A DNA stretch of 64,000 nt from Costus lasius (Eukaryota > Streptophyta > Magnoliopsida > Zingiberales > Costaceae), in NCBI GenBank assembly GCA_027563935.2, contig JANVAS020000239.1, positions 3,224,001-3,288,000 of the forward strand. The letters run 5' to 3'. Numbering within the stretch: position 1 is the first letter of the stretch; every line of letters begins with the position of its first letter. Both the position numbers and the translations under genes were made by a program. Of the stretch, positions 1 through 10,620 are shown piece after piece. The notes below the pieces were generated by a model. The model was not told where the DNA came from and made no database searches. It worked only from the letters and a program-made list of their open reading frames with translations.

Positions 1-381
1 CATTCTTATATTAATTGTATATCGTTGTTTCAGTTATTGTATTATCCTGTTATTTGATTCCCTCACCATGTTTGTTGATTCCTAGTTAGCATTTTTGCTA
101 ACTACCTTTGTTTCTCTTCCAGGTACAGAGTTAGCTTTTGGGAGGGATAGAGTAGATAGCAGATACCAGCCCGAGTTGAGATAGTTGCCTTTTGTATTTT
201 ATTCAGTTGATAATTTGGATAGTTGTATTTAGATATCGTGTTATAAAACTGTATATGTTAAATTTGGATTGTTTATTAAATAAAGGATATGTGATTATTG
301 TAGTTCTCTGGTTCCTATCAATATTGTTACTCCCTGGGGAACCCTGAGCTAGAAATAGCCGGCTTCCGCCGGGGCGTGACA
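1..381 (+). repeat. LTR-like tail at the window edge
   Basis: This is AT-rich sequence without a credible reading frame. It ends in GCCGGGGCGTGACA, which resembles the 3' end of plant chromovirus LTRs (family knowledge, not checked by search). It may be the end of a solo LTR or of an element inserted in the RE1 LTR. The left end lies outside the window, so no target-site duplication can be tested. It could equally be part of RE1's own LTR. Confidence 0.35.
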
Positions 382-991
382 TTGGGCTAGTTGATCTTCA
401 GTTCTCTAGTAGCTTGTAGAGTCCTCCTAGTGAGCTGAGTGCATCCAGCCCGTAGAAGTCTTAGTCGGTGGTTCGGCTTCTACATTTGTAAGAGTCGTGG
501 TCGGTGCCTCGAGTCGGAGTTGTTTCCTGCTTTCAAGAAAGTAAATATCACCGCTACCAATGGGTTAGGTTCGCTTGTTTTCTGAAGTTGTATTGTGTTA
601 TTCTGCTATACTCTTGCTTCCCTCCCTCCTTCTTCACCCATGAGCATCCACTCCTTGGAGGCGTGGACGATTTCTTGCTCTTTGGTGCATTTCAGAACCT
701 TAGCCGCACGAGCTGAACTCCGCAACCCCGCTGCCGCCTTATTAATATGTGCTATGCTTAAAATTTGCTAAGAGGTTAGTGATCAATTTGTTAGTTCTGA
801 GTGTCGTTGTCATCCCTTCGCATCGGTGTTGCCCTGAAACGTATTCGTTGTCATTTTCATCCTGTTTTCTTTCTGCACTTTCCGGGCATTTTCACTTCCC
901 TCGTCTCAAGACCCTCACCTGTTTTTTCACACATTGTGTAACACTGTAGTGTATGGCATTAAGGACCAACCAATCCATTGTAGCTTCATCA
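382..991 (+). repeat. Probable 3' part of the RE1 5' LTR
   Basis: No coding potential is seen here. The assignment rests on position: a tRNA-Met-like primer site begins at 996 and RE1 gag begins at 1139, so the 5' LTR should end near 988-991 (TTCATCA). The RE1 3' LTR is visible only for its first 389 bases at 63612-64000. The two visible parts do not overlap and cannot be compared within the window. The short reading frames here have no recognisable domains. Confidence 0.4.
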
Positions 992-995
992 ATTA

Positions 996-1007
996 TGGTA
1001 TCAAAGG
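996..1007 (+). other. RE1 primer-binding site (tRNA-Met type)
   Basis: TGGTATCAAAGG matches the usual plant initiator-tRNA-Met primer site TGGTATCAGAGC with three differences. It lies a few bases after a CA-ending LTR candidate and 132 bases before the gag ATG. Confidence 0.5.
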
Positions 1008-1138
1008 AGTTGCACGTTTGATTCTTATCGTTCGCACTGTCCAACTCCGTTGCATAGCATATTTCAGCAATGTTTTCTACATTCAGCACTTAACAAAATT
1101 TCCCTTGTTTGTGCATGGTGACCACGAGGTCACAAGTC

Positions 1139-1692
1139 ATGTCGTCCCAATTCCCCGAAACCATCCTTGAAACCCAACAGTCTGTCCGACCCTCGGAAGG
1201 GACTAGTACCCCGTTAGACTCCATCGCTGCACTCACAGCACGAGTAGATGCGCTAACTACGTAGCTTGCCACCTATAAACAGGTGACGGACACCACCATC
1301 CAACAACTTAAGCAGTCGACAGATACCGCGGTCCAGCAACTCTTGGCTGGGTTCCGGGACCTCGCTGATGTCGTTAATGCGTTGGAGCGAAGGCGCCATA
1401 ACCCGAGTCAACCCCCTCCGTCTGCCTACCCTGCTGCCACTAGAGAGTTACCCCCTCCGTCTCGACCCCACGCAATACCTAGATTGGGTTGCATCTATCA
1501 ATACCTACTTCGACCTGAGTGATTGTCCCCGCATATTTAGGTTCGGTACATCCGAAACTTGCTTGAGGGCCCGGCGCGTTTGCATTGGTAGAATGTCGAG
1601 TGCCAAAATGAGCAGCATGTCCTCCCTCCGATCACCCATTGGGAGGAGATGAAGTATCGCCTCCACGAGCGATATGTACCCCCCTCATATAG
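1139..1692 (+). pseudogene. gag: RE1 gag, N-terminal half (broken)
   Basis: An ATG at 1139 opens MSSQFPETILETQQS and is followed by a Thr/Gln-rich, probably helical region. An in-frame TAG at 1262-1264 interrupts it. The frame then runs to the proline-rich segment near 1410-1460, where a frameshift moves the homologous reading into the frame containing LDPTQYLDWVASINTYFDL, a typical gag motif. The last codons (about RYVPPSY) stop at 1692, exactly where the RE2 LTR begins. The gag resumes at 58150 beyond the second RE2 LTR. Gag would form the virus-like particle. The stop and frameshift mean this copy cannot make it. Confidence 0.75.
1688..1692. repeat. RE2 target-site duplication, left copy (TATAG)
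   Basis: TATAG directly precedes the RE2 LTR. The same five bases follow the other LTR at 58145-58149, 56.5 kb away. RE1 gag reads on either side, so this pair defines the insertion site. Confidence 0.9.
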
Positions 1693-3552
1693 TGATAGGG
1701 TTCCGCAAGTGCACGGAATTATCGAAGTAATAAAATATCAATTCACAGAGACCTTATTGTTAATTACCAAATAATTACTTTCTCGCTAGCTAAGTAAACT
1801 GAATATGATGAAAGTAAGCAGTATAGCTAACATGAAGGATAATCAGGGAGATAAACATGGGACTCGGGTTTCATCCACGTTGATTTCAATGATAAGATAT
1901 AAATAAAAGGTTTGTCAATCAAATATTGCTATGATAAAGACCTAATTTACTTCATAAAAGGATTATCTCACTTTCATGCAAACAATCACGCAGGGACCAA
2001 TCCTCGCTTTCGCGCAAGATCTATCCCAACGCTGCAGATAAGTAAACCATCAACAAAGAACTCAAGGATCACTTTCGTGCATCCGAATTCTAAGTTGATC
2101 ATCACAAGTGGAGCCTCAAGGATCACTTTCGTGCATCCGAGTCTCAACACAGGTTCTACCTAGGGTTCTCCAACGTTTCGCTCCTCACTTTCATGCAAGA
2201 TCTCTACGTTTTACACAATAACTCAATCCTAGATTAATATTATTAAACATGGCAATTAATCTACTAGAACAGATCAAGTTGGATCTAACCTAAGGAAGGG
2301 ATCCTAACATGCAATTCTAGGGTTCCAAGTTCTCAAGCAAATCACCTTTCAGTCTCATTGTGAAAACTCTAAAACATGGATAATAACATAGATCTATGGA
2401 AAGTTAAAGACAATTCATCACAAAAGTAGAATTATCACAATGAAGATCATCATGATGAAAAAAAGAAGAATTATCTAATCATTAGAAATCAAAGGGATTA
2501 AACCCTATGTCCCAAAATATGTCTAAGCTTGCATGGATGAAAAAATACAATGAATCATAGTCTCACAGTGATTTGAAAACAAAAAGAAATGAGAAACAAC
2601 TTTACACCACGGCTGTAAAAGAGTTTACAGCCGTAATTTGCTTCGATGAACAGCACTATCACCGCTGTTTTGTTGATTTCTCTTCCGACCGGACTCCAAA
2701 TGCTCTGGAACTTCTGTGGTGTCTTCCTGCCCTCCAGGAAAAGCTTTTTTGTGAAAATGAAGGCCTGAGGTGCCCTCTACGCCTCTCGGCGTGAGGCCAA
2801 ACCCTAGCCTCCTTTCTGGTGATTCAGTGCGTGTGTCTTCTCATCTTAAATACAAAGCGGGTAGCAACTTTCGGATTCCAATTTGGAGCTCTGGATCAAA
2901 AGTTATGGCCCAAACAAGTTTCAGCCACGGAAAACTCGCGATTTTGACTGGAAATTACGGCCGTGTAATAATTTATGGCAGTGCCGTATTTTCATTCTGT
3001 GCACCGAAAGTCAAAATTATGGCCCGTAAAATATTTCTCGGTGGTGCCATAAAATTAGACGAGTTCTCTAGTCTGGATCGCCTGGGAAATATGGTACCGT
3101 AGAATCATTTACGGCCATGCTGTAAAATCAGCAAAGGTTTCTGTTCTGAAAGCGCTGAAAAATACGGCAGTGTAATTCTTTACTGCGGGTGCCGTAAAAT
3201 CGCAAAAACTTTCAATTCATAAAATCCTCCAAATTACGGCAGTGTTCTGATTTTACGGTATTGTCTGAAATTACGGTACCGTAAAATGGATTACGGCACT
3301 GCCTTATTTTGTTGAGTTGCTTTGTTTTACGTGAAATTTCTTGGGTGACCTTCTCTTGATGATGGTAACTCTTTTATGTATTTGATTTTACTTGAAAATG
3401 CCTTTTTGCCTGAAAACCATGAAAAACCAAAATAGAAGTAGACTTTGTAATATTTAATGAATTCAGCATAAAAATAAGCAAAAAGATCCTCAATTTAGCA
3501 TGAAAAGATACATAGAATGATACAAAATATACTATATATTTTGGTGTCATCA
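1693..3552 (-). repeat. RE2 3' LTR (minus orientation)
   Basis: Plus-strand ends are TGATAGGGTT and GGTGTCATCA, so on the minus strand the LTR begins TGATGACACC. The copy at 56279-58144 matches along its length with scattered substitutions and small indels (1860 versus 1866 bp), suggesting an older insertion than RE4 or RE8. The segment 2605-3312 is an array of ACGG/CCGT palindromes, listed separately. The short reading frames inside it lack recognisable domains. Confidence 0.93.
2605..3312. repeat. Array of paired ACGG...CCGT palindromes in the RE2 LTR
   Basis: About six units contain imperfect palindromes of the type TTACGGTACCGTAA and ATTACGGCACTGCC. They lie near 2610, 2957, 3017, 3092, 3165 and 3232-3303, often as two palindromes separated by 8-15 bases of AT-rich DNA. 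The first is a long inverted repeat, ACGGCTGTAAA then TTTACAGCCGT. The same array occurs in the other LTR and in RE2's internal region at 7533-7722. Confidence 0.8.
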
Positions 3553-5132
3553 AAATACTTAAGACTCAAACTTTGCTTGTCCTCAAGCAAAAATCAAAAA
3601 TTGATTAAAAGATAAACCTTTTCATGCTCAATAAATTTCTAAAATACAACCTATCAATGAAAAATTCCACCAATTGATTTACAAAAATTCAAATAAACAT
3701 ATCATTCTTAGAACTCAACCCTCTAGATCCACAATTCAATCAAATAAAACTTTGCAACTTGTATAATAAATAGAATTATCAATCTCATGATTTCACCTAG
3801 TTTTCAGTTCAAATTTATCATGCTTTTGTTTACAGGAATTAAATTTCCAAGATCTTTTTCCACACATGATTTTTTTTTATGTATTTTGTTTGTTTTTGTG
3901 AATATGGCATGTACCCACTTAGATACACTCTTTTTATTTTTGACTTCAACTCTTATCTTCGGTACCACTGTCAATTTTACACAGTGCCAAGTAGAGGAGT
4001 CTTATTATTTTTCACTCTCATTATTTTTCATGCATAGACTTCAACCCATGTCTTAGGTACCACTATCAATTTCACATAGTGCCAAGTAGGGGAGTCTCTC
4101 ACAATTTTTATGGATCTTGGACTCTTATTTCCCAACAAATAGCAAAAATAGACTAAACATCTACTAGGTTGATCAATTGATCTCAATTCTTAAATCATAC
4201 TCATATGCTCATTTTATTTAAAGGAGTAGTTTCACCTTTAGATCTTATTCATCAAATAACACATCTACCCAAAATTTCATGCATCAACCAATGTCAAATT
4301 TCAAAAATAGATATGCATGAAGAAATAAATCTAACATGATAGGGTTTTTCTCTAATCACAAGTATAAATACTCACATCATCAAGGAAGACATTTTATAAA
4401 TATAAATTTTATCAATAAATCATGTCATCATATAGTAGAAAGTGGATCATATGCTTTCATCAATTTTAACAACACATTTGAATAATATCATCATCAAAAT
4501 AATGAGTTCCATATATCCATAAAATCATAGATCAAGAGAAAACCAATAAGTAGTATAAATATGATAAAGTCAAAGATGCACTATATGAAATAATCATTAA
4601 TCAGAGAGTGCAAGTGATACTCACAAAACTATATAGATCCTGCTCAATCATTGTCTGGCCAATGCAGCTGGGTCCAAAGATATGCCGTTTGAAAATTTTC
4701 CTGCAAAATTTTAAATGCATAAGGCTCACATAAGGCTCAGATAAAAAACAGTCTTAAAAATAATAATGATAAAAATAATTTTCTCACGGGAGAATCAGAG
4801 ATGTAGCCAGAGGTCTGAAGAGGATGCCGCTGGAAAGAGTCGAGTAGGCAAGAAGCAGAGGGTGAACAGAAGCTAGTAGAAAAGCTGCTGTCAATGATGG
4901 TGATGCCGACAGTAGAATGAGTAATCTCTAGTGGCCTGCTAGAGATCACAGTCCTGGAGGTGAGATCGTCCACTGGTGGGTGTGAGAGATAGCTCTGCAA
5001 AAATAGAAAATCAATCACTAATGAATATTCTACTGCATAAATAAAATAAATGGAATAAGAGGCAGCAAAAGAAGTAAGAATCTGCAGATGGTATAATCCA
5101 GTGTCGACGGGTAGATACAGTGATGTCAGAGG
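3553..5132 (-). other. RE2 3' untranslated region with degenerate polypurine tract
   Basis: No credible gene is seen. On the minus strand the segment next to the 3' LTR (about 3553-3597) reads GCTTGAGGACAAGCAAAG followed by a purine-rich stretch. Plant Ty3-type and TR-GAG elements typically have this purine-rich arrangement before the 3' LTR. The usual G-run is mutated here. The rest is AT-rich and contains a 95-bp spaced duplication at 3961-4097. The reading frame 4737-5246 on the minus strand crosses the S1 boundary and is spurious. Confidence 0.7.
3961..4100. repeat. 95-bp spaced duplication in the RE2 3' region
   Basis: GGTACCACTGTCAATTTTAC at 3961 recurs in diverged form at 4056. In both copies it is followed by AGTGCCAAGTAG and GGAGTCT. 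Each copy holds a small inverted repeat, CACTGT...ACAGTG in the first and CACTAT...ATAGTG in the second, so the arms have changed together. Confidence 0.65.
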
Positions 5133-6836
5133 TATTGGGTCCCCTTCAAGGGGGAGCGCAAAGGGGTGAAACCCTAATGGGGCACATATATGCTTATATA
5201 TGTATATGCGCATAGCGGAAGCTAGGGCTTCAAGATCGGTTAGCATGACATATGATTAACTTGTAAACAAGGATTGCAAAGAATCAACTCATACCATAGC
5301 CATAAGATTGGATGCGGCTTGGAAGCAAGAGGGCAAACAAGCTCTCCTCCAAAGAAAACACACACTAGATGAGAGATAGCCCCTTCTTGTTACTCCTTGT
5401 GCTAGCAAGGAACGCCAAGTCTCCTAACCGTGTGAAGGAGATCGATGTGTTCTTGGATAGCCGAATGCTTTCTTCCCTTTCTCTCGTCGAGAGCCACCAC
5501 ACTCAAGAGAAGGCAACGCCAAAAGCAATGAAGCATTGAGGCGTTATCTTGGCTTTAGGCGTTTTGGCGTTGAGACTTCCATATATGGTAAGTCTTAAAT
5601 CTTCACATGTTCACGCATAGTGAACTAATCAAAACGCCCATCAAAACGAACCATGCGTTCACATAAGTGAACCAGTTCAATTGACTTTGGTTCAACAACC
5701 AAATCAAACCAAGATCAAACCAAGATATGGTCTAGATCTCATTAAACCAAAACGGGTTCAAGATCTAACCACACATCATTTGATGCTCTTGATCTCACCG
5801 ATCTAGCATCCACACTCTCGATCGAAGCTTACCGATCTCAAGCCCTAATCAATCAAACATGATCAGACCAGATCTCACTTACAATCAGAGTTTAAACTCC
5901 TTTAAACTGAACCAAAACAATTCAGTCCACATGATCTGACATAAGTGAGCCATATCACCAAATTGTGTGACCCTGAGGGTTTCCTTTAAATGTCGGTAAT
6001 GATAACTTACGTTGTCACGACCAGTGAGGGGTATCTAGCAACACATCACTGTCTCCCGATATAAAGGAAAGAGTCTTCCAAGACTACACCCAAACCATAG
6101 CACAAGTGTGAATCCACTTCACTAGGCATACATGTTTCCTTTGCCACTGGATATTCTTATTGGACAAGCATGTCAATCCTGTAGCTCCAATATGATGAGC
6201 ATGATTAGATCAGGTGAGCATAGTCACCTGGGTATGGCCATACACTTTCTTAATCATCTCATTTAGGGGGGCCCCTTTAGAACATCACACTCCTTAAACA
6301 AGGAGACGGCAATCCTATATCCATCACTAGTGTCCTAACCTGACTCATGATCATTATCCAAGACAGTCTATAACCATTATGTTTCAAATGATATTGAACT
6401 ACCTCAAAACAATGACAATCATCATTTAGAAACACAAGTGATCTCAAGTCAGAGGACATGTGCCACTTGTTGCAAACAAGGAATATTCACATTGTGACAA
6501 GCAATTGAATATCCTAGTAGGGTCTGTCCAGTACATCCAATGTACCCATGAGTCGACATCTTATTCCATGCTCGAAGCATCCTATAAGATTAGAACACAT
6601 ATTAGTCTCAATCATATCAAGGCTGTCTCATGTTCACCAAGATATCTCGACTAAGGACATTACAGCATATCAGCCTAGCTGAACAGCATTGAGACATTAT
6701 TCAGAAGCACACTTATTGCAGCAAACAATGTAACATACTGAATAACAACCATTGCCTTTATAAACATCACAGTTTATACATGATACTCATAGAATCCTAA
6801 GGCCTCAAACATTAGCCTTAAGGGCATACCCCAACA
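5133..6836 (-). repeat. S1: solo copia LTR, minus orientation
   Basis: On the minus strand it begins TGTTGGGGTATGCCC at 6836 and ends GGGGACCCAATA at 5133, 1704 bp. It is flanked by AGAGG at 5128-5132 and 6837-6841. It has no internal region or partner LTR nearby, so it is a solo LTR left by LTR-LTR recombination. The terminal CCCAATA differs from the family's usual CTTTCA or CTCTTCA. It retains the proposed start exon (minus ATGGCTATG at 5303-5295, then GTATGAG) and the CArG-type decamer CCATATATGG at 5579-5588. Confidence 0.87.
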
Positions 6837-6841
6837 AGAGG

Positions 6842-7865
6842 CAGATGTAGTGGTGGTTTAGAGGTGGAAGACAGTTGCTCTTGAAGATTTCTCAATCTGG
6901 ATGCAAAATAAGCAATAACTGGTAGAAAGCAAACTGTGCAGTTTTTGAATTTTTTATGAAAAGTAGCCATACCCTAGAATAAAATTTAATGATCCAAAGA
7001 GAAAATGGACAGAACCATGTAATAGAATGCGACATGTTCTTTTCAGATGTATGAAAATTAAAGGATCAAAATCTTTTAGGAATTTAGGGTATCAGTAGAA
7101 AAAAGGCTACTCAGATTAAAAACTGCACAACCTGTACAAAAGTTAATCAGATTCAAAAAGTTGTTATGTGTCCTAGAATGATCAGAAAATATTTTCATGA
7201 AAATAATTAATCCACAAGGTAGAATGACACACGATCTTCCAATTCCAAGTGAAAAATCTGGGTTTCAAGTTATTTAAGCATCTTAAAATGCTATAGCAAA
7301 AGTGCTAATCAGATTAGTCAGAAGAAAACTGCTGTAGAAATTAATCAAAATTGATAAGTTGCTATGTGTTTCGGAATGATCCATGGACTTTAAAATTCAG
7401 AAAAAATATCCAGATCATAGACAAAGATGAGTACTTCGTGATGGTGCAAGAGATAAAAATTTTTCCCAACCTAGTTTCTTAAAATCGCAGCTATAAAACA
7501 CCTACTCAATAAGCAGAGGGCAGCTTTAAAATACGGTACTGTGAAATGCTTTACGGCAGTGCCGTAATTTACAAAGAACACTCAGGTTAAAAATGACTAA
7601 AAAATACGGTACCGTGAAGCAGATTATGGCAGTGTCGTAAAATGCCAAAAACTCTTCGGTGGAAATCAGACCAAAACTACGGTACCGTAAAGTGGATTAC
7701 GATAGTGCCGTATTTTGCACAAAATTTTATTTTCCCTGCAAAATAAAGAGAAAAATTAATTCTAAAAATAAACTAAAATAAAAGCAACTAAGCTAAGATA
7801 GAGTGCTTGGGTTGCCACTTAAGAAGCGCTAATTTTTAGGTTATTAGCTTGACCAAAAATCAATA
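6842..7865 (-). other. RE2 non-coding region downstream of gag
   Basis: AT-rich sequence without a supported gene. The part at 7533-7722 repeats the LTR palindrome motifs (TACGGTACTGTGAAA, TTACGGCAGTGCCGTAA, TACGGTACCGTAAAG). No pol motif is seen in any frame, which supports a gag-only element. Confidence 0.65.
7533..7722. repeat. Internal copy of the ACGG/CCGT palindrome array
   Basis: Three paired units near 7533-7573, 7602-7640 and 7678-7719 repeat the two-palindrome design of the RE2 LTR, including an exact TTACGGCAGTGCCGTAA at 7550-7566. They lie outside the LTR, just 3' of the gag stop on the minus strand. Confidence 0.75.
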
Positions 7866-9128
7866 TCATGGTGAAGCAGGTGAATCAGTTCCAAAGTAAA
7901 GAGCAAATAATTTTATGTATTTCCTTTGTCGTAAAAGTTTAGCCACTAATCCAAAAATCCAGAAATTCATATAAATCACAATCAAAGTGGCTTTCTTAAA
8001 TATGCAGAAATTAAAATCATACTTCTTAAATCCACTCATAGAAATCTTTATGATCTTCCTATGTTTATCAAAAAGCAAAATCATAAGTCCTTTCTTCAGA
8101 TTAATATTTTCAATAGCAATAGAAGTAGGACTTTGATCAAAATAATCAAGCATTGGATCATCATAATAATGTTTATGTCTTTCATTAGATTCCTCAATAA
8201 AGCATAATTTCTCAAATTCATCAAAATATTCAACAAAAGATATGGGCAAAACATCAGAGTGAGATTCATCAGTATTTGTAATTTTCAAATCATCTTCAGG
8301 TTCCTCATGCTCACAATCAAATAGTTTATCAATATCAAAATCATTATCAAAATCAAGATGAGACTCTACAAAATCAATTTCCTCATGCTTCCCCACAAAT
8401 AATTCATCATCAGAAGAGTCAAAATCAGAATCATATGAAAAAGAATTAATAGAATCAGGGTTTACCACAAGAGATTTATCATTAATTTCAAAAATACCAC
8501 CAAAATCACAGTGGGGTTCATTAATGTCTATAACTTTTGAACCTTCATCATGCTCATCAGATTCAACCATATATAAATTTACATCAAAATCAGAATTATC
8601 ATCAAAAGAAGAGTTTTCAATTTCAATTTCTTCAAACTTTTCCTCAACTAAACTATCAAAGGAATCAATTTTACAATCATCAAAATCAGAGTGAGATTCA
8701 AGAATATTCACATAAGGCTCAATCTCAAAACAATCATAATCAATGGGGGAATTTTCTAAATCAAGTTTTTCAGCATTAAACTCAAATAACCAATCTTGTT
8801 GCACAATCTGGTTTTCTAGCAATTCAGTATTAGCAGTCAAAGATTCTTCTTGAAAAGAATTTTGATTAACTAAACTCTTAAGACCCTCAATGTGCTTACT
8901 TTGATTTGCCATTATTTTTTCACACATGATTTCTAAGCTAGATTTTTCAGTATCCTCATAGTATGACACAGAAACATGATCATGGCAATTATCATAAAAA
9001 GAATTTTGATTTTCCCAACTAGAATAATAATGATCATCTTGATAACATGGTAAATTGGGATTTGCATGATTTCTAAATTGACATTCATAAGTATAATGAT
9101 CAGAAGACTTACAAATATTACATGCAAC
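7866..9128 (-). pseudogene. gag: RE2 gag, C-terminal part: zinc knuckle and acidic tail
   Basis: On the minus strand an open frame enters from the RE3 boundary at 9128 and runs about 420 codons to a stop at 7866-7868. It starts with a zinc knuckle, CNICKSSDHYTYEC (CX2CX4HX4C), which binds RNA in gag nucleocapsids. After a Tyr/Asn/His-rich stretch come about 300 residues rich in Asp, Glu, Ser and Phe. There the short motif E-S/P-H-x-D-F-D recurs (ESHSDFD, EPHCDFG, ESHLDFD, ESHSDV). The last 60 residues are basic and hydrophobic. The frame is uninterrupted, but the N-terminal half was separated by RE3 (start codon at 56013). The knuckle supports gag; the acidic tail is unrecognised. Confidence 0.8.
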
Positions 9129-10620
9129 TGTTGGTGTTTATGCCCTGCAGACCAATGTTTGGACTTGGTCGGGCATTATTTAAATGTACTTTGATATAAT
9201 TATTATTCTCTATAAAGGCGTGGTCGTTATTATGCAGACTTCTCTACCTGCGTTGATGTATTGAGTTGCATAAATAATGTCCCAGGAGTTTGGATTGGAT
9301 CCATTCTCATAAGCTATCCCTAGACAAGGTACCATAGCAGATATGGGACAGCTTTGGTACATGTGAGACTGGTGTATGGGCTGGTTAGGTGCGGGGCACA
9401 GTAACGCAGACATACAGGTGCATTGGATGCACTAGAGTGATCCACCGTGAGGATTGACTTGTCTAGTTAACAAGTCAATCTCACATGCAAGAGCTTTGCA
9501 TTGATCCTTAGACTTGAGGTATTCATGTCTAGATTTGATGATGGATATGCTTTGATACAGTCTTATGTCTCTCCGTAATTGGGGGACCAAAATGACTGTC
9601 ATTGGGCTTGTCATAAGTCACGTAGAGACATGGATGACCAATAGTAGGATTTGCCCCTTCCTTATTGGAAGCATGATATCCACTCGGGGGTGCCCCACCT
9701 TATTGGTGCATGACAGGAATGTGTGGCCACACTTGTTGAGTCATGACCAATGCATTGGATTGATAAACTTTAGACTAATCCAAATGGCAGGATATCAGTT
9801 TAGGCAAAGGGATCTATAATGCAATGGGAATCCTCGTTGCTTGTTAGGAGTTGTTGCCATAATGACTTAAGTCCTATGACATGGGTAGTAGTGATGTGTT
9901 GCTAGATACCCCTCACTACTTATGATGTTTACATCATTGCCATCATCATATGGATCCTACGGGGTCACACGCAATAGACTCTTGACGTTGCTTCAATCAG
10001 AAGCCTTAGGTTCAAGTTATTGAATAACTTAGATCCATTTGGAAGATTTCATCAGCACCAATGGGCCTGATGAGTTGGAAGAAAGTTATTGGAGCCAAAC
10101 ATCAATTTTGGTAGGTTGACCCAAAATTGACCTTAATTGGTCACATTTGGATTAGGGTTGCATTGGATTAGATCCAATGGCTTAATCAACCCATGCAATG
10201 AAGTTTGGGCTAACTCATTATCCAATGAGGCCCAATAATAAGTTGTCATGAAGAGATTAGAGGCTAAAAGGGCATAATGGGGAGAAATCTCACCCCATTG
10301 GCGCCTAGTGGCATAATGGGGTGAGGGAGGCGCCTTTGCTTCATTATGGAAGTAAAGGGCACCTAGCCCTTCTTCCTAGGATGGAATGCATGCCTTTAAG
10401 GCATCTCTTGGGCTGATATGGCTATAGGACAAATAAGGATAGGTTGAATGAGGTTTATGGAAAAGTCTTGGAGACTTTCCTTGCCACAATCCCCCTTCAT
10501 CCTAGCCGCCCACTTGGCAGGATCTTGGCCCTCCCTAAACCGCCTCTTGACCTTATAAATAAGACCCTAGCCGCCCCCTCTAAAAGGTTAACTCCTTGGA
10601 GGCGTGAAGACACATAGAGA
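9129..10620 (+). repeat. RE3 5' LTR, first part
   Basis: It begins TGTTGGTGTTTATGCCC after RE2 gag DNA and runs to the RE4 insertion. It contains a diverged counterpart of the block conserved in the other copia LTRs (TGCATTGGATGCACTAGAGT near 9419, versus ACATTGGATGTACTGGACAG). It also has a TATA box at 10554. The last five bases, AGAGA, are the RE4 target-site duplication. The LTR continues at 19710. Confidence 0.85.
10554..10563 (+). promoter_or_regulatory. TATA box of the RE3 LTR
   Basis: TATAAATAAG is a good plant TATA box inside the LTR. The expected start, about 30 bases downstream, would fall near 10585. RE4 inserted only 58 bases past the box and would have separated this promoter from its own element. 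Confidence 0.6.

Noticed and set aside
504..1272. Several frames of 60-79 codons on both strands
   Set aside because: They fall in the probable RE1 LTR and leader or antisense to gag, overlap one another, and show no domain or signal peptide that I can support.
4737..5246. A 169-codon minus-strand frame
   Set aside because: It crosses the boundary between S1 and RE2, has no known domain and arises by chance from the junction.
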